This document shows, piece by piece, positions 21,905 to 43,800 of a stretch of DNA of 64,000 nucleotides (the first letter of the stretch is position 1; each line of letters begins with the position of its first letter). Origin of the DNA: Taeniopygia guttata. Lineage: Eukaryota > Chordata > Aves > Passeriformes > Estrildidae. The notes under the pieces are model-generated. The model worked only from the letters and a program-made list of their open reading frames with translations, ran no database searches and had not been told where the DNA came from. The stretch is taken from contig NC_133044.1 of assembly GCF_048771995.1 (NCBI RefSeq), positions 392,001-456,000 on the forward strand, written 5' to 3'. The position numbers and the translations under genes were made by a program.

Positions 21905-24900
21905 CTTTTTTCAAAATAGTTTTAATTCTCCCATCCAAGGAAACAAAACCACATCTAGTTTTATATGCATTTAATAGTTTACCAATTGGTACAATAAGAT
22001 TTTTTTAATATGCAGAAAACATGAATAAATTTTGTTTTACACAGTCTGAGAGCAACAAATCTTACTGTAAAACACAGAGCAGTATTATATACATTCCTTT
22101 ACCAATTTTTCTTTAATTGTGTCAATAGCTTCAGTTAACTCCTACAGCCTGGGAACTGTTCTCTCCAATTGCAACCTCTAACAGCGCTCAAACAAACATC
22201 TGACATTTGCCTTCACCTCGATGTCGGGATCGACTCTAAAGCGTGAGGATTTTGCTAACTTCTCTTCAGAATGAACTCGGGGAAGCCTGAGGGACAGGCA
22301 GGACAGGAAAGCAGCTACTTACATGACACAGTGGAAAGATAAAAAGGCCAGTAAACGCCAGTTGTGACTTGCAAATCCAACGCGACCCCCCCGCCCCACT
22401 CCCCCCCGTCCATCCCACCCCTCTATGCACGTGCTCTTGCTACAGGACTCTCGGTATTGATTTAATACACGGACGTTATATACAGCTGGACACAACAGCT
22501 CACTCCAAGGGCGCTTTTCCTTCACTCAACTCGGCATTTGTAATATTCAAATCATTAAAGGATTACCAAGCCACCACTGTCTACAAAAACAAAGTATTTC
22601 TCCTTTTAAACAGCTCTCCGGGGAGTCAGGAGCTGTCTAAAGAGTGATTTCTGAGGCAGTTCACATGGACAGGAAGCGGCAGAGGAGAGGCAGGGACCCC
22701 ATGCCCATAGTCCCCACTCACCAGCAACCCAGGGGTTGTTTTCCTTTCCTCAGTGTCCTGGGCACACATTGGTCACACCACACACAAAAGCAGGATGTGT
22801 TTGTTTCACCTTCTAAAGTGCAAGATAGTATAAAACATCAACCTCCAGCTTCTACCTAAACCACCAAAAACGTTGCACTTTCTGGCGTGTGTGGTGTGCC
22901 GCAGGCTAGGCTGAGCCCAGGGATCTGCAGTGGCTCTGGGGACAGGCCAGAGCTGGGTCCTGGCACTGCTGCCAGGTTTAGTCAGGAAGTGCCAAAGCAC
23001 CAGTGAACCTCTCGCCCCCTCCAAAGCATTGAGCTCATTCCTGACCCATTAACCTCGCTGCTGCAGGTCTGACTGCAGCAAAGGCACAGCACAAGCTGAC
23101 AGTAACAGTGGGGACGGTTCCACAGCACGTCCCAGTGTCCCCCTCACTCCCATGCCTGTGGTCTGGCTCCCTTCCAAGCAGGGCTTCAGCTTTGGTCCGG
23201 TCGGGACCATCCCTGAGATCATTCCCTGCTGCCCCAGAAGGCTCACTCTGCACAGGAGCAGTGCTGAGTCTCACACAGCAGTGACACTCACTGGGGCTGG
23301 GTGTCCTGCTAAATGCTTCTTTGCTACAGGGAAAAAATGCAGTAGACAACTTCCACATCACAGGTACCTTTAATTTCTCATTCAGGTTTTGAGTTATGTA
23401 CATGAGGGTGGTTTACTTTAGGCTTAAATAAAGTTTCTAGGTCCTACCAGGAATTAAACAGATGTTATTACTTTACAGTTGCAGATGCATGGAGGGATTA
23501 AGATGCACTACTTGTGTATCTGGAGTTCTCCAATAGGACAAAAAGCAGCAAATTTTTCCAGTCCAAGAAGCTAACGAACAAAACAGACTTTATTCGTGCA
23601 TGCTTATGCAGCAACACACACTGAGAATGACAGAAACCACTGGATTTAAGAGATTAGCCCAGATCTTAAACTGGCTTTGAAAACCCCCACATCAGAACCC
23701 CGCTTTCTCCACCGCTGCCCCGAGGGTCCCACACCCCAATCCAGTTCCTCCCACAGAACAAAGGGTCCTTCTGGGCTGACTGTGGAAGTTTCCCCCTCAC
23801 CAGTGCAGCGTGCTCACCCTCCAGCCCACCCTATGCTGGTCAGGGACTCTCAGCTTTAAAAGGGACATTTTAAAAGCCATGGACCAAAGGAATAAAATAA
23901 AGTACAAATTCACCTGTTAAAACATCAGCCCGGAACTTCATTGTATTGTCAATTTTAAAGTTGATTTTTAAAAACACCTGGTTAGTTTGATAAGTATTGT
24001 AATTATTGGTTATCTACAGTGGAATCTGTCACAAAAATGCTGATTAAAATATTAATTTATAATATTTTCATTAATTTCAGGTCAAAATATGTAACTTTAG
24101 GGATATGCAAATTAAAAATTGTGTACACCAAACAACATAAATACTAATAACTGAGCTGGGCTGGTTTTGCTGATAGGATTTGGGTCTGGTTTTAATGTTT
24201 ATCATCATTCCCACAGATGGGTGTGGGCTTTGTTCATGGCATCTTTCTTTTAGAAGCCTGCATGGATCTGACCTGCCATTGTCAAGATACTCAGTGCTTC
24301 CTTTAAAGCATTTCAGTGCTGCAGCCCAAGGTTTTTCTCCACTTGCAAACCCCAGGATGTTTTTATTGGAGCCACATTGCCAAGGTGAGGATCACCTCAT
24401 TGTCCAAGGAGGCACTAAGGAAAGCAAAACACTTTTGTATACTCCAATTTCCTGCCAGTGAATGAGGGAAGTATCCTTTGATCCTGCTGTGTAAATAGGA
24501 ATTGCACATCTCTAACAAACATGGAAAGCAAACAGCAAGTTGGACCATGGCAGTCATTTGGGAGAGGAAGCTCTACTGGAAACTGGATCACTAAACTCTA
24601 GTGGGATGGACAACTCCTCCTGGAAGTTCATCTAGCATTAAAAAAAAACCAAAAAAAACCAAACAAAAACCATTTAAACTTAGTTTAACAGCACAGCTTA
24701 ACCATTGAATGACCAAATAAAAAATAAATACATTTATCACATCAGCTGCGACTAAGATTTGTTGTCTTATTTCAGGTTTACAGTCAGTTCTATAAATATA
24801 CCAACCCTTGCGTGATAGGAGGCCAAAACAAATGTTTTCTGTTGATTTGGCAAATGTTTCATGACAAATATTCCAGAGTTTAATTAATTTCCATTAATTA

Positions 24901-25398
24901 CATATAAGGTTCAGAAAATTCTGAATTGCAGCCTTATTATCTAGTATTCTTAGAGAAGATTTATTAAGCACACTTAAGTGATGTTACATAGATACACATT
25001 TCTGAAAGAGCCCTACAAAACTTTTCCCAAATGAGGTCACCAATTCAGGCACCAACAGACAGCAGAAAGAAAAACAGGTATAATTATCCGACATTACGAC
25101 ACTGCCAACTATTCAGTTAAGTGCCCTATTCCAATCATCCCACTTCTGCCTTCTCAGGTCTGATGTGACCAATGCCAGCCCATGTTCTTAAACCTATGGT
25201 ACTTCTAGACAACGTATGTAAATTTACAGTATACAATTTGGATTCACCATGCATGAATACTTTGTGTGTAACATTTAATAAGCTCAATCTACATCCAGAA
25301 TAATTTACATGAAAGGACAATATTTATTTAAACAGAGCTCAATGGGTAACCATGGTATCTGAGTGCATCCAGAGGAAAGGGGGTCACTGTGAACTCCA
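21905..25398 (-). other. PAFAH1B1: PAFAH1B1 3' untranslated region (approximate end)
   Basis: This follows the TGA (complement of 25399-25401). LIS1 mRNAs are known for long 3' UTRs, and this AT-rich 3.5-kb stretch fits. Candidate poly(A) signals on the minus strand are ATTAAA (complement of 21921-21926) distally, and AATAAA where + reads TTTATT near 23589 and 24361 more proximally. Three TGTANATA motifs (complements of 22086-22093, 22487-22494 and 24011-24018) match the Pumilio element. An A/C-rich low-complexity tract on the + strand lies at 24640-24671. Confidence 0.6.
24640..24671 (+). repeat. A-rich low-complexity tract
   Basis: Runs of A separated by CC on the + strand, so U/G-rich in the PAFAH1B1 transcript. 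Confidence 0.8.
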
Positions 25399-33711
<8,313 letters not shown>

Positions 33712-33888
33712 CGTGGCTGAGATGTCAGGTTAACGTGATCGAGCAGTGGCTTCTCCTCAAGAGCTGAAGTCTTGGGAACCCAGGATCCACAATTCAGTCT
33801 GCCACAGTGGCTTAAATCACAAGTATTTCCCCAGATGTGAAATTGAATAGGAAATCCAGAGGCATTCAACACAGAAGATTCAATCCAT
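33712..33888 (-). other. PAFAH1B1: PAFAH1B1 5' UTR part of exon 2, with two short upstream ORFs
   Basis: The 5' boundary is inferred from the pyrimidine-rich acceptor TCTTGTCCTTGTAG just above 33888. Within it on the minus strand are ATG GAT TGA (33880-33888) and a 17-codon ORF (33812-33865). Both end before the LIS1 start, so they could lower translation. Confidence 0.6.
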
Positions 33889-35399
33889 CTACAAGGACAA
33901 GAAAGAGATATTATTTGTTTCCTCGAAACAAGCATTCCTCAGGTAGCTTTCCTAGATTTATCCAAACAGCATCTTTAAAGACTCTGGCTCTACCCCAGCA
34001 TGGGGCCCTTGCAGCTACACTGCTACACAACTGCAGCACACAAATGACTTTTCCTACTCCAGTACCACCACCCGAGGGAGTTTCAAAGAACCTTTGACTA
34101 AGAGACAATACTTTTCTTTTCAATCATGTGTTAACGTAGTTTACTTAGAGTTAATATCCATCTCGACAATGTTTAGGGCATGGCAAATTTTTAAACAGTC
34201 CTCCAATCTGATCAGAGTGGCACCATTACCATGGAAGAGCTGCCACAGGCCCACGACTGCAGTTGGGCTCAGGCAGTGGAGTGATCACAACACCTCTGGC
34301 AATGCCAGCCAATTCGGGATACAGCTGAAACCCGACACACTCGAGGTAGTTCAAGTCAGTGGAGCTGTGCTTTTCCAAAACACAGACTCATTAGTATGCT
34401 TTGATTCAGAAACATGAACTGCAGCATTCTCAGTGCACAATCTGCTTCAACAGGGCAGCTTCAAGCTCTGACACAGTGACATCACCAAACTCACATTGCC
34501 TTTGCTTTCTGCACTGCAGGGACCTTGCGAGCACCATGACCATGGGAAGTGCTGAAATGGCACTTCTTGCATGCCTGGCAGGTTCTGTAGAGAACGCATC
34601 ATTCACTCAGGCTGCTCAGCAAGTCCGACCGACCAACCAGCCCTCAGCACCGAGATAAACCGAGGCAACACACAGAGGCTCAGAGACATCAGGTGGGTTT
34701 GTAAATGTTCTAGTCACTGCTTGAGGACTTGCATGCTCCCGCTGCCTCACCTCTGCCCCTCCCTAGGCACACACGCACACTGACTTCAGTATCACAGTTC
34801 AATAACAATGTCAGTAAGGAGCCTCCTTTAAACAGGACGCTGCTATGATAAATGTAAGGGAAATACTAAGCTTATATCATTAATGGCTACTTATTCATCA
34901 CAGGGGACCAGAGGCTTCTTGCTAAAGCTATATGGCCCTGCTGTCTGCTTCAAAATGAGCTTAAGCTGCAAGTTGCTTGTTTTCACCCTACTGGTGGATC
35001 TTCCACATTAAATGCTGCACACTGTAATACTACCTGCAAGCCAGTTACGATAGAAACACTCTGAACAGGAAATGCCTATTTTAATTAGTCTAACTTCTTC
35101 CCCAATAGCTATTTCAGAAACAATTCAGCTGTAAACTAACAGCACAGGTCTCATCCTTTCAGAAAACAGAAGCAAACATTTCACCTCCTCTTGTCCCATA
35201 AGCTAATTCATGCCAGGTAAAGAGACAGCTGGGTTTCAGGAGATGTCCGGAGCTCGGTACAGAGCAGAGGACCACATGCAAATTCCCAGGAATTTGGTTA
35301 ACATCAAAAGGAAGGCCCTGCAGTGCTGAGAGGCGCCCGCAGAGGGCGCGCCGCGGGACAGCCGGAGCGGAGCGGGCTCGGACCGGGACTGGGACCGGG

Positions 35400-35826
35400 C
35401 ACTGCCGAACCCCGGCGGCGCTGCGGGAGCGCCGGAGCACAGCGCACACACCTCCGGGACCGGGACCGGGCACTGCGGAACCCCGGCAGCGCTGCGGGAG
35501 CGCCGGAGCACAGCGCACACACCTCCGACACCTGCCTGCGGGCCTGCCGGGGCTCGGGAGCGCCGGAGCACCGCGCACACACCTCCGGGACCGGGACCGG
35601 GCACTGCGGAACCCCGGCGGCGCTGCGGGAGCGCCGGAGCACCGCGCACACACCTCCGGGACCGGGACCGGGCACTGCGGAACCCCGGCAGCGCTGCGGG
35701 AGCGCCGGAGCACAGCGCACACACCTCCGGGACCGGCACCGGGACCGGGACCGGGCACTGCGGAACCCCGGCGGCGCCGGAGCACCGCGCACACACCTCC
35801 GAGACCTGCCTGCGGGCCTGCCACGG
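35400..35826. repeat. 71-bp GC-rich minisatellite, five copies with insertions
   Basis: Copies begin at 35400, 35471, 35602, 35673 and 35756, each with CACTGCGGAACCCCGGCRGC or a close variant. They then carry GCGGGAGCGCCGGAGCAC, CGCACACACCTCCG and GGGACCGGGACCGGG. Spacing is exactly 71 bases for copies 1 to 2 and 3 to 4. Copy 2 is followed by a 60-base insert with a second, partial unit, and copy 4 has 12 extra bases of the GGGACC type. It is CpG-dense and sits in otherwise AT-rich intron. Confidence 0.9.
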
Positions 35827-37589
35827 ACACACCCGAACGTGGGATCTGTACTATGAACCGCCTCTATGCAGTGAATGCCTAGCAAACCCAGTGCCAGCGT
35901 ACTGACTCCGGTAAAAAATCCCAGTATCTCATTAATTTGGTAGATGCAATTATAGCACTTGTTTAAAAATAACAGCAACTAAGTTTGTAAGGCCATCTTT
36001 CACATGTCATCTATTTAGAAATGCATTTTCCCTGTCAAATGTAAAGTAACCTCAAACTTCTCCATATCCTAGATCCACTTCCCAACGCCTGGGCTGCTCC
36101 ACAATGTAACTCTGAATTGTTAGTGAGAAACATATCCCAGAATGGCAAAGCAACTACTCCTGCTATTAGCAAATTACAGCTGAGCCAAAGCCACCAACCA
36201 ACTGATCTACAGCATCTCACTCCTCCAGAAAGGGTCTGTTCCAAGCACCCTGCCAGTATTCCTAACTTTTAACTACAAAGCCACCTGAATAGAAGGTGCA
36301 GTATTTTTAAGACTGCCTCTTTCATAGATAAAACCAGAAAAAACAAAACAAAAACAACCAGAGCCCACTGTACACAAAGAAAAAACCAAAACGAACAAAA
36401 AACCCACAAACAAAGAACCCACCCAAGCAGGAGTGTCCAAAGCCAAAAGGACCATCATTAATTACACACCTGTGCCACTATGTGAACTACCCTTTTTTTT
36501 TCAGTTGGAGCAGACTTTGTGACATACAGGCTTCAGCAAAGCAAGACTAAACAGTCCTCCTCCATCACCTATCAGCCATCACCTCCAACAGTTCAGCTAT
36601 GAGAGGCAGCTGGAGCTCTGGGGGAACCCTGGTGAACAAAAACAACCCACAAAGCTTGCCTCAAACTGATCACTTTGTATCAGCATATTAAGGCAGCATC
36701 AAGACAGGGTTAGATATTCTTCTGAAAGAAAAGGTGTCTTTGCATGAGAATTTTACTCTGTCCACTATTAAATACAGGAAAAAGCACACTGAACCTAGCC
36801 ATGCATGGAGTAACAGCTACTAATTAAGTGTGAACCAGGATGTGCCTTAATATCCACTTAGACTCCTCCAAGTTGTAGTTTCTAACTTAAAACCTATCTG
36901 ATTCCTATCAATAGTCTGCATATACAAAAGCACCAAGTGACAAACCTCTGCATAAGGACAGTAACAGAGGGCTACAGGTATTCTCAGCAAGATCAAGTGT
37001 CTTTGTAAGCCTTTTAAAATTGGGAGCTGGCAGAACACCTACCGCTGGCACAGATATGACACATGCAATGGACACCTCTCACTCCTCCTGGCAGCACAGG
37101 ACCTGCACAGTTTTCTAGAACAACACAAATCATTCCTTACCTATACCAAACATACTCCTCAGCTCCACTAATGGCAGCAGATCCTCAGCAGGCAACTGCA
37201 CCTCAGCCCAAGTGCCCACCTTTCCACTTAGCTACAGATCAGCTTTTATACTCAGGACTGGCAGAAACATCAGAGCAGTAAGAATAGCAGACTTAGTTCA
37301 GTCTTTTGGTGCTGCAGGACTACAGTGCCATACTAAAGCATAATCTTTAAAAATACATTAATTTTAAAAGAGACATCCAAGAATCATCACAGGCCAGAAT
37401 TTTTCCCTGCACAAGTTTCTAAATCACAGAGAATTACTGATGAAGAGCAACAAACTGAGCAGGAATACCTAAAAAGCAGAAGAATCCTCACCTGTAAAGG
37501 AAGGTAAAGACAGCAAAATGCAGATTCTTCTGACCTCATTTGAAAAAAAAAAAAAATTGTGACCCTCTGTCTCTTCATGTCTGACCATT

Positions 37590-37870
37590 GCCCCCCTTCT
37601 CCCTAAACTGGGGTTCAAAGGCTCCTGGGCGTCGCACTGAGGACACGCTCGCTGCCGCCGCAGGGGCCCCGAGGCCCCGGCTCTGCCCCGCGGTGCCGCC
37701 CGGGCAGCACACGCCCCTTGGGCAGCCGGCTGCCAGCGGGCACCCAGCCGGGCACCCAGCCAGCCCCGCCACGCTGGCAGGGCACCGGCCCGGCACGGAC
37801 AGAACACCCTCTTCGCCAGCGCGACTAAGGATCCAAGAGACTGCTGCTGCTCCTGCCTTCAAACACTGCG
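37590..37870. other. GC-rich, CpG-containing block in PAFAH1B1 intron 1
   Basis: About 280 bases of high GC with CpGs, bounded by AT-rich sequence, including a 12-base tandem pair GGGCACCCAGCC at about 37739-37762. It could be a remnant island or alternative promoter. No exon is supported. Confidence 0.5.
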
Positions 37871-40800
37871 CTCTCCCACCGATGGCTATCAGCGCGGTTC
37901 AAGTGCTTCCGAGATTACTGGAAAACTTCACAATAACTTAATGAGAGACCTGCAAATGATTCATAAATGCATCAACAGCAAAATGAAACAAGTTCAGCTC
38001 CACTTGTTAGCTGAGACAGCTCTACAGGAGGTACCCAAGCACAATAGCTACATGCTCAGTCACAGAAATGAGGTAGAGAAAAAATAATCACTTTCAGGCA
38101 AGAGATTCCCCTCAGCTCATCTATGTTACGCCAATAAATGATATGCCTTGGCTTGTAGGTATTTCTATGACTGTGTTCATACTTGCTTCAGGAGACACTT
38201 AAATATTTTCTATACGTATTCTCCAAATGAAACTGAAAAACAGATTATGGAACCAAATTAATTCATCAGCATTTTAGTCTCAACCTGACAAAAATACTTG
38301 TTCATTTACCAGAACCTGCATCAAGCAAGAGCAGAATCACTGGAATCAAAATTCCTAAAAGTGCCCATTCTATACACACAAAAAAGTAAATCAAATTTAG
38401 TCTGTAAATTTCTTCAGAGTTCATTATGATTTTGTTTAGCAGAGTATACTGGACGCTAAACAGTACTACAGTTTGGGTTATATACCTAAGCCCTTCCAAA
38501 TCCCCATTTTCAGAAGTGTATCCTGAGGTACCAAATTCTACCATCACAACAAACCTCGGCATCTTTCACAGGATTATGTCAGTAAGTTTGGTTCAAAGTT
38601 CTCCACTGCCTTTGTCTGCTCCCATCAAGTGTGTCAAAAACACTTTTAAGGACCAACACCATAAACACACCCCTAAAACGGCTCAAATTACTAGCAGTGC
38701 CTATTTCTGCTGTTCAGAAAAAGTCACAGTAGGAGTCACCCCCAACTAAGCTGTGATCCATCTCACCCATAGTAAGCCCCAGAGGGAGGCACAGCAAACC
38801 CAGCTGTGCCAGTGCCTTTGTCACTGGCAGTGCTCTGCTACCACATCGAGGTGCACAAAGACCAAAAATCAGCTTCAGCTTCATTCCTTGGTTCAGCAGC
38901 AGCAGCAGTGAACTGTTCCATACACCAGCACCACCACCCCAGGTTCATTCTGCTGCTGCTGTCCAGCACCCCCATGGTAGTGCATATCCCAAATATATGT
39001 ACATGGCTCCTCCAGGAACTTAGCAGTAAATTAATTCAATTTCTGCAGTTTTTATGACCATTGCTTAGGCTCCATAAACAGTCTTTGCCACAAAAACACA
39101 AGCTATGTACACTAAACATGTAACTGTAGCTCATTATATTAAACATTAGAAGAGATACATGGCATCAATTACAGAGCTAAAGCATCAGTAGATACAGAAC
39201 AGACCAGCAGAGTATAGTTCTGAAAGCTCAACAAAGCTTTAGCTCAGCACTGCTGTGCTTTAGGAATTGTACATATTTGCAGAATTCTAATACTTTAGTT
39301 AACTCAGCTTCAAGACCATTTTTTCTGTAAGTAATATTATGACAACATTTTTAATTATATTCTCCAATAATGTTTATTGAAAGAAACAAAATCAGAGGTC
39401 ACTTTGGCAGATTGCCAGCTCAGGCACACCTAATACAAAGAATTTGGTGTTAAAAAGGCACATGAGCCATCACCAGCATCAGAAACACAAAACTGAGTAC
39501 ACACTATGAAATCAATTGAGAGTTTTTCATTACTCACATTTAGGTTCAAATTTAAATCTTATCATTTAAAATGTCAATAACACATATAAAACAAAACATA
39601 TCCAGCTACATGCTAGCAATTTTCAAGTATCATTCTTAAAAGTTTTTTTTTACCTCAAAGAAAACTCCTGGAGTTTATTTCTGAGTTAATGTACACAAAA
39701 TCCTACTTCAGTTAGCTCCCTCTCTTCAGCTAATTTTACAATCCCAGTGGAAGGCCAGTCACTTATGAAAACAAAAGGCCACCAAAAAGAGTAACTGAAT
39801 TGATATATCAGAATTAAATTCCACAATTCTTTAAAGCTGAAAGGATCCATTTGTGCATTACTAAAGGAGAAAGTCTTGTTGCATTGTCTCTTGCTACATG
39901 GCTGGCACAGGAGGTCCTTGCAAGGTTCTTCGACAGTGTATCCTGTTTCATAACATTAACAAGAGAATTTAAAGGGGTTATTTGGGAATAATTCCCAGGC
40001 AATTACAGCTACAGTCCTTATGGAAGAACTAAACCACATGAATTGTTCTCTTACACCTCTGGATTATGTTGCTAAATTCTACCAAGTATATAAGAAAACT
40101 TCCTTCTAATTTAAACTAATTTTTAATGGGCCTGATTTTGTTTTAAAGCCCATAAGCAAAAAGCTGCTCTATCACACTCAAGCCACAGAGTAGGACAATT
40201 CCTTCTACAAGTGTACTCAAAGCCAGATTCCACAGCAGTGAAGTAATATCCATGGTTCCTAGGCATAACTATTAGGGCCTGAAAAGGGTTCCTTGATATG
40301 TCTCTATCTGTTGATAGGAAAGAAAAACAGTGACAAGTAAAATAATCCAGTTCCTTTCCTGCTTCCATCTTGCCCCCCATTACTGCAGGAAAGCTCATCC
40401 ACAGTAGAATCACCCAGGCACAGCCATGCAGCTGCACTTAGTGCGGCAAACAGACCTTATCCTAGAAAAGGTTGGAATCCATCACCTGCTAAGCCAGCAG
40501 GGATGAGTGGGAGAATATGAGAAAGCTACTCATTTATGAGCTGCGTTAATCTTTTTTCCACTTTTCAGCCTACATCAGTAAAGCTGGCTGAGGGATTACA
40601 ACGAAGTGAGCTCCAACAGCCATATGATTTGGGAAAAACAAAACAAGAAGCAAATCTGATCTGAATTACAAATCTGAGCCTGATTTTTAATTCATATGTT
40701 TAGTAAGCCTGTTATTCTGCAATTAAGGGAAGTCTCAAAACGCCTGTAGGTCAACACTTCGCTTGATACATCAATGTAGTATCCACAGAGTACAGCACTC

Positions 40801-43800
40801 TGTGCTTTTTGTGAATAATAATTCACAAAAAGCATTTTCCGTTTCAGTTCAGCTACAGGTTTATCAAAGGAAATATATTTTTAACATGAAAAAAGTAGAA
40901 AATTTTATGTCTGTTTTCTTCCCCATTTCACCTACTCTTACAGCTTTTGCTAAAAACCTGATACAGTTGTTTAGTTCTGAAAATAATTCAGCACCAAATC
41001 CATGGGGAACCACAAAGCAGTCTGCAGCAGATCAGATATAGTGCCTATGTTCCAAAGACTTGGAAAGCAGGTTGCAATTACATCTGAAATATAAAGCTAA
41101 GGAATGTCATCAAGATGCTGTAAACCAGGAGCAAGTTGGGTGCTCCACGCAGCATGCTGCTGAAGGAAATGCCTGTGCATTTCAAAATCAACTCCTATGC
41201 CCGTCTGCTTTCCCTTATTACTTCAAGCTAAGTTTTTAACACATCATTGGCAGTCACTACCCACCTCTAGGACTGTAAAACAACAAAACACATTTCTGGC
41301 CCTGCTACCTTCCCAGGCACCAACACTAAATGACTTTGAGGAACCTGGGCCAAATTGCTTGGAATTTTTTTTTAAAGAAGACTTTAAATTATTTCAATCT
41401 TGACATTTTTTCGCCATGTATCACTTCAGTTTTGCAATTCTGATAGAAGCATGAGACAATTAATTCTCAGGAGAAACATCTTGAGTGAGCACTGTCACAC
41501 CATCTCATTTTAGAACCTTTGAGCTTCCTCCAGGTCAGAGATCCAGCCTGAGGTCTGTATGTAGGCTTTGGTGGAAAACAAGGGAAAACATCCTTCTTCT
41601 AACCTGCCTGTTCAATTCTGTGTGAAAATGCAGGTAAGTTTAGCTACCAATAACAGGAAGAATGCAGGCTGCAGTATAAAATAAAGCTCTAAGATGTGTG
41701 AGGAGGTTTCTGACATGGCAGTCCCCACCCTGCTGCTCAGGGTGCTGTGACAGCGTAGGACAGCAGGTAGGGGTAGTGGTACGGGGCTCAATGTTACACG
41801 CTGCCCCTCAACACTCGCTCAGAGCAAAGCACATCAGGGTCAGCTGGATGACTCCAGCAGGGTATTTTTCAGTATCATTACTGCTAGGTCAAACAAGACA
41901 CACATTTTGGGAATTGTAGCAATTGTAGACCACCAGGAGAAGAGTGCTGCACTTAAGATATGTCTGTCAGCAGGCATGCACAGGATTTGAACTTTGTTCT
42001 CAGTTCTTTCTTCCATTCTTCTCTGGCTTGAAAAATTAAGTAACAGATTTATAACTGTAAAAGAGGTCACAGGACTATATCCAAATTTAAATAATTCAAT
42101 CATTAAACTGCCTGCTATACTGGAAATGTGATAGTAACAAAAACGGCCAAGAATTGATTAAATTTATAAAGAAAAATATCCAGAAGGAAACTTAAAGGAA
42201 CACCTATGTTAATAATTTACAAATGAGGGAAGGTATAAACCACAAAGAAACCCAAACAAGAACTTAGACAGAACTTCCACTCTTCAGTCATGAGAACACT
42301 GTTGGTCCTTTGTCCATTTTCAAATCCTGTTGGCCAAAAATGGTTTCACTCACCAAGAGGAGGGGGAAAAACCAAAACCAAAAAGCTCATCATTATTGTG
42401 ATCTATAACATCTTATTCTATTAGAGGGAACAGTGTTCAACCTTTCATGACATGAGTACGAAAAATAATGAAATCAGGGTTTTGGTAGAAGGCGTCTCAT
42501 CTTTCTTATCATCCACCTTCACCTACTACACTCCTGCCTCTAATACAGAGCTGAAGGTGAGAGAACCAGAAACTTCTACCATTACTGATTTAACAGACAC
42601 CATCTGCTTAAAATACATACAGACACTCATTAATGACATCATCCTCTTAATAGACTGCAAAGACATGAGCATTTAAACAAACCAAATTGTTTATCCAATC
42701 TTTCTTCACCCCAAAAAGCAGGTGAATCCAGCACAAGACAATGTTGTTTTGTTATGGAAGAAATAGTAATTTATCTCCAGCAAACAGACTAGATGCTTCC
42801 AGTTGATTTTCCTCTAGTCTTAAAGGATAAACATAACACCTTTGCTTTAGCATTAAGCAGAAAAACAAGGCAGAGGCAATCTCGGGGGGAGGTGGGGAGG
42901 GGAACACTTGTCTAATTAAACCAAAGGAACTTAAGGTTTGTGGAGCACAACAGCAACAATTAACATGGATACAAGAGGCAAGTTATAAATAATCTCAGTC
43001 ATGAATGGCCCTGTGCTACCCCAGATGCAAACCAGTACAGCACCACGCCACAGAGCCTGTCACCTACCCCACAAGAGGTGTGACAGCTGAGTCACCAGCC
43101 AGCCCCAGAACAAGAGGTGCCTCTGAACAGCCTTCGACCAACTCCCTCAGCAGGGACCTACTTAACAACGGATCCAAGGAAATTACAGGACAGACACTGC
43201 TGCTGCACCACCTACAAACCTCAACCATGGATGGTCCCACCTCTGGAAACACCTTCTTAAGGCTGCAGGAAGTAGTTACTAGTAAAAAATATCAGCTAAG
43301 TCTTCCAGAATCAACAAAATCACAACCACAACAATGTATTTATTACATTCATTTAATCACAGTCCTTATCCAAAGTCCACAAGCAGCCAAGCCAAACTGG
43401 AAAGCTCACTCAGAAGCAGTACCATTAAGGAAATGGCAAAAATAATTCCAAAGGTATTAACTAGCAAGTGCTTTGAATTAATAATGCTGATTTTTTTACA
43501 TAGTTATACATGCATCAGTGCTCTTGGTATTGGTGACAATGCTGTACACAACATTAGTTTTGAAAGGACTGTATGTTTATAGTCCCAAAGAAATGGAGTT
43601 CAGCATATACTTACTTCACACATAAGCTTTTTCTTTGAAATTTCCTGACAGTGGATGCTAGCAGGAAGTGAAATGATAGGTGGATTCCAAGACAGTGTAC
43701 TAAAAGCAAAACAGCCTAAGTCACACCTATCTGATCCCTTAAGGAGAGGGCAGGAAGTTAAAAAAAAAAAAACAGAAGCTTTTAAACATTATGAGACAAA

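Noticed and set aside
35159-35978. Long minus-strand frames of 198-224 codons and a + strand frame of 177 codons
   Set aside because: All run through the 71-bp GC-rich minisatellite. The unit length is not a multiple of three, so every frame shows the same low-complexity peptide. There is no splice or start support.
43005-43445. 146-codon + strand frame in PAFAH1B1 intron 1
   Set aside because: Low-similarity Ser/Thr/Pro-rich peptide with no start context or neighbouring exons; probably chance.
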